Origin: Pyropia haitanensis | Taxonomy: Eukaryota; Rhodophyta; Bangiophyceae; Bangiales; Bangiaceae | NCBI GenBank assembly: GCA_008729055.1 | Contig: SDUX01000002.1 | Coordinates: forward strand, 3,313,874-3,377,873 | Length of the DNA: 64,000 bases | Reading direction: 5' to 3' | Shown here: positions 32,077 to 43,234 of the stretch, one piece after another | Layout: the number at the start of each line of letters is the position of its first letter | Numbering within the stretch: position 1 is the first letter of the stretch | The notes under the pieces: generated by a model | Told to the model about the DNA's origin: nothing | Databases searched by the model: none | What the model saw: only the letters and a program-made list of their open reading frames with translations | Position numbers and translations under genes: made by a program

Positions 32077-33038
32077 AGAGAAAATACCAACAGGAAGGAG
32101 TGCTGTGGCGCGCTGGGGGAGGGGGCGGCGCGCCGCCGCTACCCGCCTCGCCGGTCGCGGACACGGGCGGGGTGTGGCGGCCACGGTGGTGGCCGCGGCG
32201 GCGGCCGCGGCGGCAGCCCCCACGGGGGCACACGACTCGGGGGCGTTGGGCACGGGGACAGGGCGGAGGGGCGGGACCGAGGGGGGGAAGCAAACGACGA
32301 CGGGCACGGCCGGCAGAGGACGGGGGGCGGGGGGGGGCGGCCGGCACCACACCCGCCACGTGCTGGGGAGGTTGCGGCGGCAGCGGCGGCGGCGGCGGCG
32401 GCGGCGCAACGCAGGCGGCGGCGCAACGCGGGCGGCGGCGCAACGCGGGCGGCGGTGCGGGCGGCGGGCGCGCGCCAGTGGGAGACGGCGGCGGCGGAGC
32501 GGGAGGACGAGCGGGGTTGGTGGGGGGGGGAGGGCTGCGGGACACCCCCGCCGATGCCGCCGCCGCCGCCGCCGCAGCCGCCGCCACCCAGAGGGCGGCG
32601 ACCAGCGGCGGCGACGGGGGTGCGACGGGCAGACGCCGCCGACGGCGGGGGGCGAGCGGACGCGGCCGCCGCGGCCGCCGCAGCGGCGGTGGCAACACTG
32701 ACGGCAGCGGGTGCGCCGGGGCGGGCCGGCCACCTTGACGGCGGCGGGCGGGTGGGGTGCCCCGGCGGCGGGGAGCGCCGCCTGCGATGGGGAGGCAGGG
32801 GGGGGGGGTTGGCGGTCGCGCCGCGTGCGCGCCAGGGGCCCACAGCGGGAGCAGCCGGGCCTGCCCACGGCTGAAGGCGAACACCGGGCCAGTGCAGTCA
32901 GTCAAAGGGGTAAGGGAGCGTTACGCCCTCCCCCCCTGCCCCCACGCTCCGCCTTAGCTCTGGTCTCTCTGGCACGCGTTCCCCCACTCCCCGCCGCCTC
33001 ATCTCTCCCGCTCACCCCCCCCCCGCCCCCCCCCCCCT
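32077..33038. other. GC-rich spacer between retroelement and deformylase gene
   Basis: Open frames cover both strands and are rich in Arg, Gly, Pro and Ala, as expected for chance frames at this GC content. A short tandem array of GGCGCAACGCGGGC-like units lies at 32400-32460. About 32900-33038 is C-rich and likely the 3' UTR of the leftward deformylase gene. Confidence 0.4.
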
Positions 33039-34316
33039 TCAGTCATCAAACACGACGGTCTTGCGGCCAAACACAATCACCCGGTCGTCGAGGTGCCACC
33101 GCACGGCCCGCGCGAGCACGACGCGCTCCAGGTCCCGCCCCTTGCGCACGAGGTCCGCCACCGAGTCGCGGTGCACGGCGCGGGTCGTGTCCTGCTCAAT
33201 TAGTGGGCCTTCGTCGAGGTCCGCCGTGACGTAGTGCGCCGACGCGCCAATCCGCTTGACGCCCCGCGCGTGCGCCTGGTGGTACGGCCGGCCGCCCGTA
33301 AACGACGGCAGCAGCCCGTGGTGGATGTTGATGACCCGCCCGGCGTGGCGGTCACAAAAGCCGGGCGACAGGATCTGCATGTAGCGCGCGAGGACGACCG
33401 TGTCCGCGCCGAGGTCGGCGATGAGGGCCTCGAGCGCCGCCTCCTGCGCGGCCTTGGCCGCCGCCTTGTCCCCGTCGGGCCCCACCTCGATGGGCAGGTG
33501 CACAAACGGGACGTCAAACATGGCCGCGACGGGCGCGAGGACCGGGTGGTTGGACACGACCGCCGCGACGGTGCAGCGGAGCTCCCCCGAGCGCACCCGC
33601 ATGAGCAGGTCGACGAGGCAGTGGTCCGCGAGGGACACGAGCAGCACCACCCGCTTGACCACCGATGCGTAGCTGAGCGTCCACTCCATCGCGTCGCGGG
33701 CGGCAAGGTCCGCGAGGGCGCCCTCGACGACCGCCATGTTGGCGGCACCCACGTGGACGGCGCTGTAGTCAAAGACGATGCGCTGGAAGTAGCGGTCGCA
33801 CGAGACGTCCGTGTACTGCTCGGACGTGAGGATGTTGCAACCATAGCCGTAGAGGAGCTGGCCCAGCGACGCGACGACGCCTTTCTTGTCGGGACACGAG
33901 ATGAGGAGCGTGCCGAGGAGCTGCGCCGCGGGCGCGGGGGGGGGAGCGGTGGCCTTGCCCGCAACGGCCACGTCCGAGACGGCAGCTGGGGGGACTCGCC
34001 CGTCTGGCGGCGGCGTCGTCGACGCCGATGCCGCCGATGCCGCCGCCGCCGTCGCTGCGGGGACGCCACCGCCGGTGCCGCCGCGCCCGCCCACCCGACG
34101 CGCAGCGACGACACGCCACAAGGCGGAGGCGCACGCCAGACGCCGCTCGGCGACGACGGCTGCACCGCCGCCGCCGCGCCAGCGGCCGCCGCCGCCACTG
34201 ACGGCAGCGCCGGCCGGCGCAACGCCCGCAAACGCCGCCCGCCGGGCAGCGGCGGTCGGCGGCGGCGGGGGGGAAAGCGGCGAGGCGGGGCGGGGCAGGG
34301 ACGCCGTGCCCGCCAT
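33039..34316 (-). CDS. purU: Formyltetrahydrofolate deformylase
   Basis: The enzyme hydrolyses 10-formyltetrahydrofolate to formate and tetrahydrofolate and balances the one-carbon pool. In plants it is mitochondrial and tied to photorespiration. The 425-residue protein starts MAGTASLPRPASP. Residues 1 to about 125 are an Ala/Gly/Arg-rich leader that would serve as an organelle-targeting peptide. The ACT domain follows (LLGTLLISCPDKKGVVASLG). The formyltransferase-type catalytic domain has VSNHPVLAPVAAMFDVPF, TVVLARYMQILSPGF, the active-site Asn and His in VINIHHGLLPSFTGGRPYHQ, and the Asp in TADLDEGPLIEQDTTR. It ends FGRKTVVFDD, typical for the family. All catalytic residues are present and the frame is intact. 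The gene diverges from the helicase gene across about 700 bp. Confidence 0.95.
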   Translation of the reverse strand: MAGTASLPRPASPLSPPPPPTAAARRAAFAGVAPAGAAVSGGGGRWRGGGGAAVVAERRLACASALWRVVAARRVGGRGGTGGGVPAATAAAASAASASTTPPPDGRVPPAAVSDVAVAGKATAPPPAPAAQLLGTLLISCPDKKGVVASLGQLLYGYGCNILTSEQYTDVSCDRYFQRIVFDYSAVHVGAANMAVVEGALADLAARDAMEWTLSYASVVKRVVLLVSLADHCLVDLLMRVRSGELRCTVAAVVSNHPVLAPVAAMFDVPFVHLPIEVGPDGDKAAAKAAQEAALEALIADLGADTVVLARYMQILSPGFCDRHAGRVINIHHGLLPSFTGGRPYHQAHARGVKRIGASAHYVTADLDEGPLIEQDTTRAVHRDSVADLVRKGRDLERVVLARAVRWHLDDRVIVFGRKTVVFDD

Positions 34317-35013
34317 GGGGCCACCCGGAACCGCACGACGGGGTGGGGCCGCGCAGCGGTGCGACGGAGGAAGGGGGGAGGAGCAGGCGCAGTGCCGGGC
34401 AGGGCGTGGGAGGGGTGTAGGTGGGACTGCAGTGAAGAGCTTGTAGCGCGCACCGGGGGACGAAGGAGTCCACGGGACAAACGGTGCTGACGATCGATGT
34501 GATCCTCGCCGTCGCGGCTGCCGAGTCGATTCCGTGTGAACACTACGGTCGGTCGGTGTGAACCTCACTGTCTGTCGGTCAGATACCCTACCGCAACGGC
34601 GTCGAATTCGTTTGCGATTCACGGCGAGGCGCCCGCGCTTCTACCTCTCTCACTGCCTCTTGTGTTTTCCCCTTTGACGTCGCCGGCGTCCTGGTCGGAG
34701 TCGGCGCCCGCCAGCTGCATCCCAGTCGTGTGCGCCCCCCTTCGTTTCCTTCCGCCCTACCCCTCTCCCGGACGAGCTCTTTCGTCTCCAAGGAACCTCC
34801 CCCCTCCGCAGTCGCCCTCTTTTCCGACCACAGGCCGCCCTCCCAGCTCTTGGACTCCGTGCTGCCTTGTCGGCTGCTCTCTCCCGCTCTCCGCCCTCGA
34901 CGGCTCTCCCCCTTCCCCGGCTACTCCCCCCCCTCTGCTCATTCCCCACCCTCCTCTCTCTTCTGCCACCCTTCTTTGACTGAGGCAGCTCGCCCCCCCC
35001 CCCCCCCCCCCCA
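34317..35013. promoter_or_regulatory. Shared intergenic region of deformylase and helicase genes
   Basis: The 697 bp between the two start codons must hold both promoters. From about 34630 to the helicase ATG the + strand is strongly pyrimidine-rich with CTC/CCC runs, ending in a C-run just before the ATG; I read it as a long 5' leader. No TATA box is obvious. Confidence 0.5.
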
Positions 35014-36863
35014 ATGGACCCCCCCCCCCCCCCCCCACCTTTGCCGCCCTCGGCCTCAAGCCGTGGCTCGTCACCACCCTCACCTCCCTCCGCATGGCGT
35101 CGCCCACCCCCGTCCAGGCTGCGGTCATCCCGCCCGCCCTCCGGGGCACCCCCATCCTCGCGTGCGCGCCGACCGGCACCGGCAAGACCGCCGCGTTTGT
35201 GCTGCCCCTCTTGCAGCGCCTGTCGGCCGACGTGCGCTCGCTCTACGCGCTGCTGCTGACGCCCACGCGGGAGCTGGCCTACCAGCTGGCGCAGGCGGTG
35301 GGCGTCCTCGGCGCGCGCCTCCCCGTGCGGGTGAGCACGCTCGTGGGGGGGGTGGACGGCGCGGGGCAGACCGCCGCCCTCGACGCGGGCGTGCACGTGG
35401 TGATTGCCACGCCGGGCCGGGCGGCGGCGGTCGTTACGGGCGCCGCCGCGCACGCCGACTGGGCGCGGTTTGCGGTGGTGGTGCTCGACGAGGCGGACCG
35501 GCTGCTCGACGGGAGCTTTGCGGACGACATGCGCGTGGTGCTCGACGCGGTAGGGGTAGGGCCCCGCCGCCGCGACGGTAACGACAACGGCGACGGCGGG
35601 GGCGATGGTGGCGGGGCGGGGGGCGGTGCGGCGGGCGGGCCAGGCGGGACGGTGGTGGTGGGCGGCCGGCGCAAGCAGCTGATGCTCTTTTCCGCGACGC
35701 TGCCCCGCGACGGCGGCAGCCTGCTCACCGCCGTCGGCCTCGACGCGGGCGGCGCGGGCGTCTTCCAGTACGACGCCCGCCACGGGGCCGCCGAGGGGAG
35801 GCTGCTCGTCGGCTCGGTCCGCGACACGGTCGGCCGCCCGCGGGTGGTGACCGACAGTGAGAGCGACGGCGAAAGTGACGACGGCAGTGGCAGCGACGGC
35901 GCTGGCGGCTCGGACGGCGAGTCTGGGAGTGAGGAGGACGACGACAGGGGCGACGGCGGCCATGTGGGCGACAACGGCGACGACGGCAGCGGCGCCGCTG
36001 CCGCCGACGGCGGCAGCGGCGCCGCGTTGAGAAAGGACGGCGGTGAGGCGGCTGGTGTCGGTCGCACGGACGGGTCCGCCGAGCAGGCGGCGGCGGCCGC
36101 TCCCGCCACCGCCCGCGGCGGCGCCACCGCGGCCGCGGCCGCGGCTGACCCCGAAGCCGGCGAGCACTACCTGACCGTCAAGCGGCTGACGCAGACCTAT
36201 GTCTTCCTCCCGTCGGCGCTCAAAGACGTCTACCTGTGCCACTACCTCACGTCCCCCACCGCCCCCGACGGCACCCTCCTCATCTTTACCACCCACGTCG
36301 CGACGGCCGTCTACCTCGCCGCCCTCCTCCCCGCGGTGGGCGTGCCCCGCGTGGCGGCCCTCCACGCGGGCCTCTCCCAAGCGGACCGCCTCGCCGCCCT
36401 CCGCGCCCTCCAGGCCGGCACCCTCCGCGCGGTCGTCGCGACCGACGTGGTCGCCCGCGGCCTCGACCTCCCCGCCGTCGCGGGCGTCATCAACTACGAC
36501 CTCCCCCGCCGCCCGTCCGTCTACGTCCACCGCGTCGGCCGCACCGCCCGCGCCGGCCGCCGCGGCGTCGCCGTCTCGTTTGTCGCCGAGCGCGACGTGG
36601 CGCTCGTGCACGCCATCGAGGCGGTCGTCGGCACGGTGCTGGCGCCCGCGCCGGGCTTTGCCACCCCAGACGTGCTCGCGGGGATGGGGGAGGTGGTCAA
36701 GGCGCGGGCGCTGGTCAAGATGGCGCTCGCGGATGGGGGGGTGGACGCGCGGCTCGCCGCGCGGGCGGCGAGGAACCGCGCGCAAAAGGGGGGGGGTGGG
36801 GGGGGGGGGGGTGCGGGGGCGGGAGCAGGGACGCGCCCTGCCAAGCGCACCCGTCGGGGATGA
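35014..36863 (+). CDS. DDX49: DEAD-box RNA helicase, DDX49/Dbp8 type (one frameshift in a C-run)
   Basis: Dbp8/DDX49 is a nucleolar ATP-dependent RNA helicase needed for 18S rRNA maturation. The first ATG, 35014, encodes MDP and then a run of 18 C. After the run the correct frame is one base off and reads [20 protein letters not shown] and [11 protein letters not shown], the Q-motif region. Motifs follow in order: [10 protein letters not shown] (I), PTRELAYQ (Ia), [13 protein letters not shown] (II), FSATLP (III), LLIFTTH (IV), [15 protein letters not shown] (V) and [13 protein letters not shown] (VI). The segment [20 protein letters not shown] between the RecA domains points to the DDX49/Dbp8 branch. 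Between the two RecA domains sits an unusual low-complexity insertion of roughly 110 residues, rich in Ser, Asp, Glu and Gly. The tail is Gly-rich and ends in basic residues. One extra or missing C would restore the start. Confidence 0.9.
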
Positions 36864-37160
36864 GGCGTTGTTGTTCCTCTTCCGCCCGCGTCGAGTGGAC
36901 GGAAGGGTTGGATGCGCTCCCTCATGACGACGCAAACAAGAGAGACCCCTTTGCCGGGGCTGAAGGAATGTACATGCCCCCCACAGGGAAGAGGCCAGCA
37001 GTCGACGGGCCCCCGCGGGCCGTCACGCATATACAACCAGCACCGCGCCAAGACCAGTGGGTGGACGGGCGACGCGACGCCCCCACCGCCCGCCGTACGG
37101 CACAGCACGCGCCGCCGCGGCGGGCACGACCCGCCGCGGCGGCCGCGGCGACCGCGACGC
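36864..37160. other. Short convergent intergenic region
   Basis: This lies between the helicase stop and the putative end of the leftward Ala/Pro-rich reading region. Nothing was recognised. Confidence 0.4.
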
Positions 37161-37287
37161 TCAGCCCGCCGAGACGTTGCCAACCGGCGCACCCCCCCCC
37201 CCCCCCCCAGCCGCCGACGCGGCGGCGGCGCCAACGCGCGGGCGCTTGCCGCCGCCGCCGCGCGCGGCAGACGCCGCGGCGGGCGTC

Positions 37288-37318
<31 letters not shown>

Positions 37319-37384
37319 ACGTCACCGTCGGCAGCCCGCCCACGCTGGTCGCCGCGGCGGGCGTCCCCCCCCCCCAGCGGCGGC

Positions 37385-37415
<31 letters not shown>

Positions 37416-38083
37416 GCGGCGGCGGCCGCCGCCGCCCTTCCCCCCCCCCCCCCCGCGTTCTTGCGCTTGCGCCCGCCCCCCCCCCCCGTCCCCCCCCCGC
37501 CCCCGAGGCGACCGCCGCTGGGGACACCCCCCCCCCCCCCCAACCCCACCACCCGCCCCCCCCCCACCCCCACCACCCGCCCCCCCCCGCCACCACCACC
37601 ACCACCACCGGCGGCGGCGGCAGGCGATATCCCCCCCCCCCCCCCCCCACCCCCCCCCCCGGTCCCCCCCCCCTCCTTCCCCCCCCCCCCTCGGGCGCGC
37701 CCGTCGCGGACGAGCGCGAGAACAGCCGCCGCGACGCGCGCGGCTTGCGGCTCCGCCGCGTCGTTGCCTTGCGCGCCGCGTGCGCGTCCTGCCGGCGGCA
37801 AAACGCCGCCCACGACGCGACGCCGACGGGGCCTTCGCCGCCCGAGACGGCGGGGAGGGCGACCGCCGCGACGGGCGGGACGGAGATGTGCGGCCGCCGG
37901 GGGGTGGGGGGGGGGGGGGCGGGAACCCACCGGCCGCCGCCGCCGCCGCCGTGGCGGCCCCGCCGGCCAGCGGCGGCGGGCTGGGGGCGGCGGCGGTCGC
38001 CGCCGCCGCCGACGCCATCGGCGACGGCGGCGGCAGGCACCCGCGGTCGGGGGTGGCGGCCACGGCGGGGGCACCCGCACCAC

Positions 38084-38146
<63 letters not shown>

Positions 38147-38734
38147 GGGCGGGCGTCGCGGGCGGCGTCGGCGACGCCGACACGCCGCGTCCCCCCCGAC
38201 CGCCCCCCCCCCCCCCCCCACCCCCGTCGGGGCGCCCCCCCCGCCGCGGCGGTGCCCGCCACGGCAGCCGCGGCGGTGGCCGACGCGGCAACCCCAGCGG
38301 CGGGGGGCGGCGTGGGCGGTGGCGGACCCCCCCCCCCCCCCCCCCCGGCGGCGGCAGCGGCAGGTCCCCGTCCCCCCCCCAAAACGTGTCGAGCAGCAGC
38401 GACGACTCGAGCGCGTAGATGCGCGCCTCGGCGTCGGCGAGGCGCGCCGACAGGCCCGCCGCGCGGCCGGCGAGCGCCGCCGCCACCCGCGCGCGGGGGG
38501 TGGTGAGGGGGGGGGGGGGCGCCGCGGCTTGGGGGGGGGGCGGGCGCCGCCGTTTGGAGGGGGGGGGGGGGAGGGCCGGCGGCGGCCGCGCCGCCGCCGC
38601 CGCCGCCGCGCGGGCAGCCGCGGCTTTGCCGAGCGGCGGCCGTGACGGCGGCGCGGCCGCCGCGTCGCGCGGCGTCGCCCCCCGTCCCGCGGGCGGCGGC
38701 GGCGGCGGCAGCGACGGCGACCGCGCGGCAGTGG

Positions 38735-38768
<34 letters not shown>

Positions 38769-41700
38769 GGTGGCGGCGGTGGTAGCCGGCGAGGGCGGCC
38801 AGCCGGCGGCCGCCGCGGCGGGCGACGGGCTCCGCGACGCGGCGGCGGCCGCCGCGGGCGGCCGGCCGGCCGACGCGGCCCGCAATGGCGGCGCCGCCGC
38901 CTGCGGTGGTGCGGGTGGCGGTGCTGGCGGTGCCGGCGGCGGCGGGCGCGCCAGCGGCGGCACCCGCCCGCCGCCCGCCGCCGCTGCCGCGGCTGGGGCC
39001 GGCGCCGGCCGGCCGGCCGCGCCCGCCATGGCTCGTGCCGTTGCCGGTGCCGCGACGCGTGGGGCGGCCGCGGCAGCGGTGGAGGCGGCGGCGGCGGCGG
39101 CAGCGGCGGCGGCGGCGGCGGAAGCGGCGGCGGCGGCGGCGGCGGCGGCAGCCGCAGCGGTGGCGGCGGCAGCAGGGGGTCGGGGGACAGCGGGTGTGGC
39201 CGCCGCCGCTGGCGTCCCCGACGGGGCGGCGGCACCGCGGGTGGCCGCACCGCCGACGGCGGCGGCAGCGCGGGTGGCGGCACCGGCCGCCGCCGCCGGC
39301 ACCGTCGGCGGTCGAACCGCCGCGTGGCCCGCGGGCGGCGGCAGCACGACGCCGCGGCCGCCGCCCGTCGCGACCGCCGACGCCGCGACCGCGGCCGGCG
39401 GGTGCGCCGCGCGGGCCGCCGCGGCCGCCGCGGCAGCGTCAACGGGCGACAGCGCCGCGGCGGCGGCGGCGGCGGCGGCGGCGGTGGGGGCGGCGGACGC
39501 CGGGGTGGCGGGGGGCGGGGAGGCGGCGGCGGCGGCGACGGCGGCTCCACCCGCCGCGACGCGCGGCGGCGGCGGCGCCGCCACGGCGGGTGGCACCGCC
39601 GGGGCGGCCACCGCCGCTGCCGCCGGCGGCACGGCCGGCGGCGGCGCCGCGGGTGCGGGCGCCACCGCCAGCAGCGGCACGAGCGGCGTCGCCGCCGCCG
39701 CGCCCGCCGCCACTGTGGAGGTGTCGCCCGTCGATGCCGCCGCGGCGGGCGGCGCCCCCACCCGCGACGCCGTGTCTGCCGCGGCGGCCGGCGCGGCGGC
39801 GGGCGCCGGCAGCGGCGGCGCGCCAACGGCCGCCGCGGGCGGCGCGGCGGCAGCGGGGGCGCCGCCGCTCGCCGCCGCGGGCGCGGCCGCCGCGGCCGGC
39901 CGCGGCGGCACCGCCGGTGCGGCGGCGGCCGGCCGCACCGCGCCGCCGGCCGGCGGCGACGCGGGCGTGGCGGCGGGCGGGCCGCCCGGGGGTGGCAGCA
40001 GCGGCGGCTGCGCGTCGGCGGCCGCGGTGGCGCCGTCGCCCGCCGCGAGGCCGCCCGGCCACGCCGCCAGCAGCCGGACGTCCGCGGCAAGCTGCGCCTC
40101 TGCGTCGATGGGCGCCGCTGCCGGCGCCGCCGGCGTCGGCGCCGGCGCTGGCGCCAGCGCCGGCGCTGCCGCTGCCGCTGACGCAGCCTCCCTCGACGCC
40201 ACGTCGGGTTGACGAGGTGCCGCCGCCGGCAAGGGCGTCGATGGCGCCACAGCGGGCGACGGCAGCGGCAGCGGCAACGGCAACGGCTCGGACGCCGCTG
40301 CGGCAACCGCCGCGGCCACGTGGTCGGCGGCGGTCACCGCAGGCACCGCCGCCGCGGGCGCAGGGAGCAGCGGCGGCGGCGGCGGCGCGACGGCGCCGGG
40401 CAATGGGACCAGCGTCAGCGGCGGCTGCACGGCGACGGGTGGCGCCGGCGGCTCGGGTGCGGGTGCGGGTGCGGCCGGGGTGGGCGGGGGCGCCGGGGGT
40501 GGGGCGGCCACGGGGGGTGGCGCCGATGCGGCGGCCGAATTCGACGCCGCGGGCGGCACCGCCGGTACAGCAGGAGGTGCGGCCACGGGGGGGGGCAGCG
40601 AAACCACAGGATGAGCGGCGGGTGGGGGGGGGGGGGAGACACACAGGGCCCCGATGACACGGCCAGGGGCGCTGCCTCGAGAAGAGGTGCTGCCACACGA
40701 GGGGGCACGGTCACAGGCGTCGTGTCCGGCTCAAGGGGCACCGACACTGGCCGCGCAGCCAGCGGTCGTGGCGGACCCTCCGCTGCGGAGGGCACAGCCA
40801 ACATGGATGGAGAAGCGGGCGACGCGGCAGCGTTTGTCGCGGCGGGGAGGGATGGCGCCGACGGTAGGGAGGGAGCCACCGGCGGGGGGTACACCGCTGA
40901 CGCCAACGGGGCGTCTACAGACGGCAGGACGGCAGGGGCAACAGGTGCAGCCGTCGAGTCAGGTGGGACCGTTGAGAACGGACGCACCGTGGACGGGGGC
41001 GGTGCCGCCGAGGCGGACGCTGCTGGCACAGCGGGTGCCGCCTTTGAGTCTAGGGCCCCTGTCGGCGGCGGCGCCGTCGTCGAGGGCGGTACCGCCGACA
41101 ATGCAGACTCGAGCGTCGAGGCAGAGGTCATTGCCGACGGGGGTGCGGACGTTGAGGAGGGCGTCCCCACCAGCGGGGGTGCCGCGCAGGGAGACGTCGT
41201 CAACGCTGGTACCACCGACCAGGAGAATGTTGCGGTCAGTGCCGGCTCTGGCGTCAAAGCGTGCGCCGTCGCTGCAGCGGGCGCCACCGTGGCGACAGGG
41301 GCCAAGCCGGGTGCCACCGCAGCGGCAGCGGCCATCGTGGGCGGGGGTGGCGCCGTGGAGGCGGCCGCCGCCGCCGCCGACCGCGGAGCAACGGTCAACA
41401 CGGGTGCCGCCGTCAACGCCGGCACCGCCGTCAACGTCGGTGCGGCCGTCAAAGTGGGCGCCATCGTCGCGGCGGGGGCGCCCTCGGACGGGGACGGCGC
41501 CGTCCCCGTGGGCGCCGCCGCCGCCGTCGACACGGGCGGCGACGCTGTCGCCGCGTCCACCATGGAAGCCGCCGCCGCCTCCGACGCGGGTGCAACCGGG
41601 GCGACGGCGGCCAGCGCGGGTGCGCCCGTCGCGACGGGGGCCCCCGCGGATGGCAACGCCGCCGCCGTCGGTGGGGCCGCCGTCAAGACCGCAGCCGCCG

Positions 41701-42459
41701 CCGCCGGTGCCGCCGTCGACGCGGACGCCAACGTCGCGGCGGGTGCTGCCGCCGCGGCGGGCGCCGCCGCCGCGGTGGGCGCCGCCGCCAGCGCCGGCGC
41801 CACCATCAACGCGGGTGCGGCCGTCGGCGCGGGCGTCACCGGCGCAGCCGCGGCTGACCCGGGCGGCACCACCGCCTCGGGCGCCGCCACAGACGCGAGC
41901 GGCGCCGCCACTGGGGCTGCCGCCGCCGCGGCGGGTGGTGCCGGCCCAGCAGGTGCCGCCGGGGAGGCCGACGCCGCTGTCAAAGGGGGTGCCCCCAGCA
42001 CGGGGGGCGCCGCCGCTATCGAGGGGGGCAACCCCGTCGCAGCGGATGCCGCCGCCGGGGAGAGCGCCCCCGTCGGGCAGAGCGCCCACGTCGAGGGGGG
42101 TGCCGCCGTCAAGGGGGCTGCCACCGTCGACGAGGACGCCGCCGTCGAGAATGGTGCTGCCGTCGGGGGGGTGACGCCGTCAAGGGGGGTGCCGCCGTCG
42201 AGCGGGGTGCCACCGCCAAAGGGGCTGCCAACGTCGACGAGGACGCCGCCGCCGAGGGGGGTGCCGCCGTCAAAGTGGGAGCCACCGCCAAAGGGGCTGC
42301 CGCCGTCGACGGGGGTGCCGCCGTCGACGGGGGTGCCGCCGTCGACGGGGCTGCCGCCGCCGAGGGGGGTGCCGCCGTCGAGGGGGGTGCCGCCGCCGCC
42401 GCCGCCGCCGCCGTCGCCACACCGGGCACCGCCGCAGCGGGCGCGTCGGCCGCCGTCAT
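37161..42459 (-). CDS. Very long Ala/Pro-rich low-complexity protein (tentative, frame-broken)
   Basis: No known family was recognised. A leftward reading from an ATG at 42459 (MTAADAPAAAVPGVAT) passes through hexapeptide repeats of the TAAPxx type, then a Pro/Ala domain, then a predicted coiled coil with ARLADAEARIYALESSLLLD near 38370-38480, and a possible end PVGNVSAG at 37161. Frame changes at G/C-runs (42165-42171, 40624-40636, and runs in 37905-38590) are needed to keep protein-like character. Near 37700-37830 one frame gives a more normal segment, SWAAFCRRQDAHAARKATTR, with a basic region. Together these would encode about 1760 residues. The opposite strand is also open across much of the region, so strand choice rests on the ATG, the coiled coil and the less skewed composition. 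It could be two genes or partly non-coding. Confidence 0.38.
38087..38145. repeat. (CCG)n microsatellite
   Basis: About 20 pure CCG units. Read leftward they encode a polyglycine run in the tentative Ala/Pro-rich protein. Confidence 0.9.
40960..42420. repeat. Degenerate 18-bp minisatellite
   Basis: The sequence has an 18-base period, sharpest at 41395-41475 and 42230-42400, where units such as CCGTCGACGGGGGTGCCG recur. Because 18 is a multiple of three, each strand reads as hexapeptides: TAAPxx-like leftward, GGAAVD-like rightward. Units are diverged in the middle and near-identical at the 42300-42360 end, which suggests recent expansion there. Confidence 0.82.
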
Positions 42460-43234
42460 GGCGCGCCGGCCGTCGGCCGCGGCCGCGTCGGGCGGCTGCC
42501 GCCGCGGCGGCGGGCGGCGGCGCCGCGGCGCGCGCCGCGCACGCCCCGCGCGCCGGGGCGGGGGCCGCGGCGCGGGGCCGCGTGGCCGGCAGCCGGCCGG
42601 CGGGACCGCCGGCGGACAAAACGACCGCCCACATTCCCAGTGGCGTTGCCCCCTGACACCGGGCCATTTCCAATATTCTTCTTTTCAGTGCCGAGGGGGT
42701 TGGGGTCGGTCGCGCTCCCCGGCTGCGGGTGCCCGCAGCCACCATGGCGGTCATCCGCGCGTTTCTTCCAGCCGCTGTGTGCAGGGGCGCGTGGTCTGGG
42801 TGCCCAGACGTCGCGGCGCAGGGACACGAGCGCGGGCGCGGACAGGGAGGGCGGACAGGGCGGGCGGCGCACCCTGCCGCGCCGTCGACCGCGGCGGGCC
42901 CGGTCCTGGTCTTTGGCAGCCAGCGGGGCGAGCCGCATCGAGCGCCACGCCCCGCACCCGCCCATCGCCGTGCGGGGCTCAGAGCGTGTGGGGGGCCGAC
43001 GAGGGGCGGATAGGGGGTTACCAAAACGCCGACACGCCGCCACACGCGCAAACGGCGGTCATGCCAGCGCAAAGCAGGGCTGGCCATCCCCGTGCGATGG
43101 ACGGCAAGGCCCTTGCATCCGCCCACACGTCCGCGCAGCTCCCTCGCACGCCCCCCCAATCCGGTCCCCCTTTGCGTCTCTCGCTCCCCTCACCCATACC
43201 CCTGCCCCCACGACCGCTCCCTGCGCGGGCACCC
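42460..43234. other. Intergenic region
   Basis: GC-rich with random-looking open frames. On the + strand a pyrimidine tract ending TTCTTCTTTTCAG at 42677-42689 resembles a splice acceptor, but no coding exon follows it. The right part is the likely 3' UTR of the SDR gene. Confidence 0.35.

Noticed and set aside
40209..42656. Rightward 815-codon frame opposite the Ala/Pro-rich region
   Set aside because: It opens with Arg/Gln-rich chance sequence and its regular part is explained by the 18-bp repeat; the leftward reading has an ATG, a coiled coil and a plausible C-terminus. The choice is not certain.
42460..43234. Rightward gene with a splice acceptor at 42689
   Set aside because: The pyrimidine tract and CAG look good, but no coding exon with protein-like character lies downstream or upstream.
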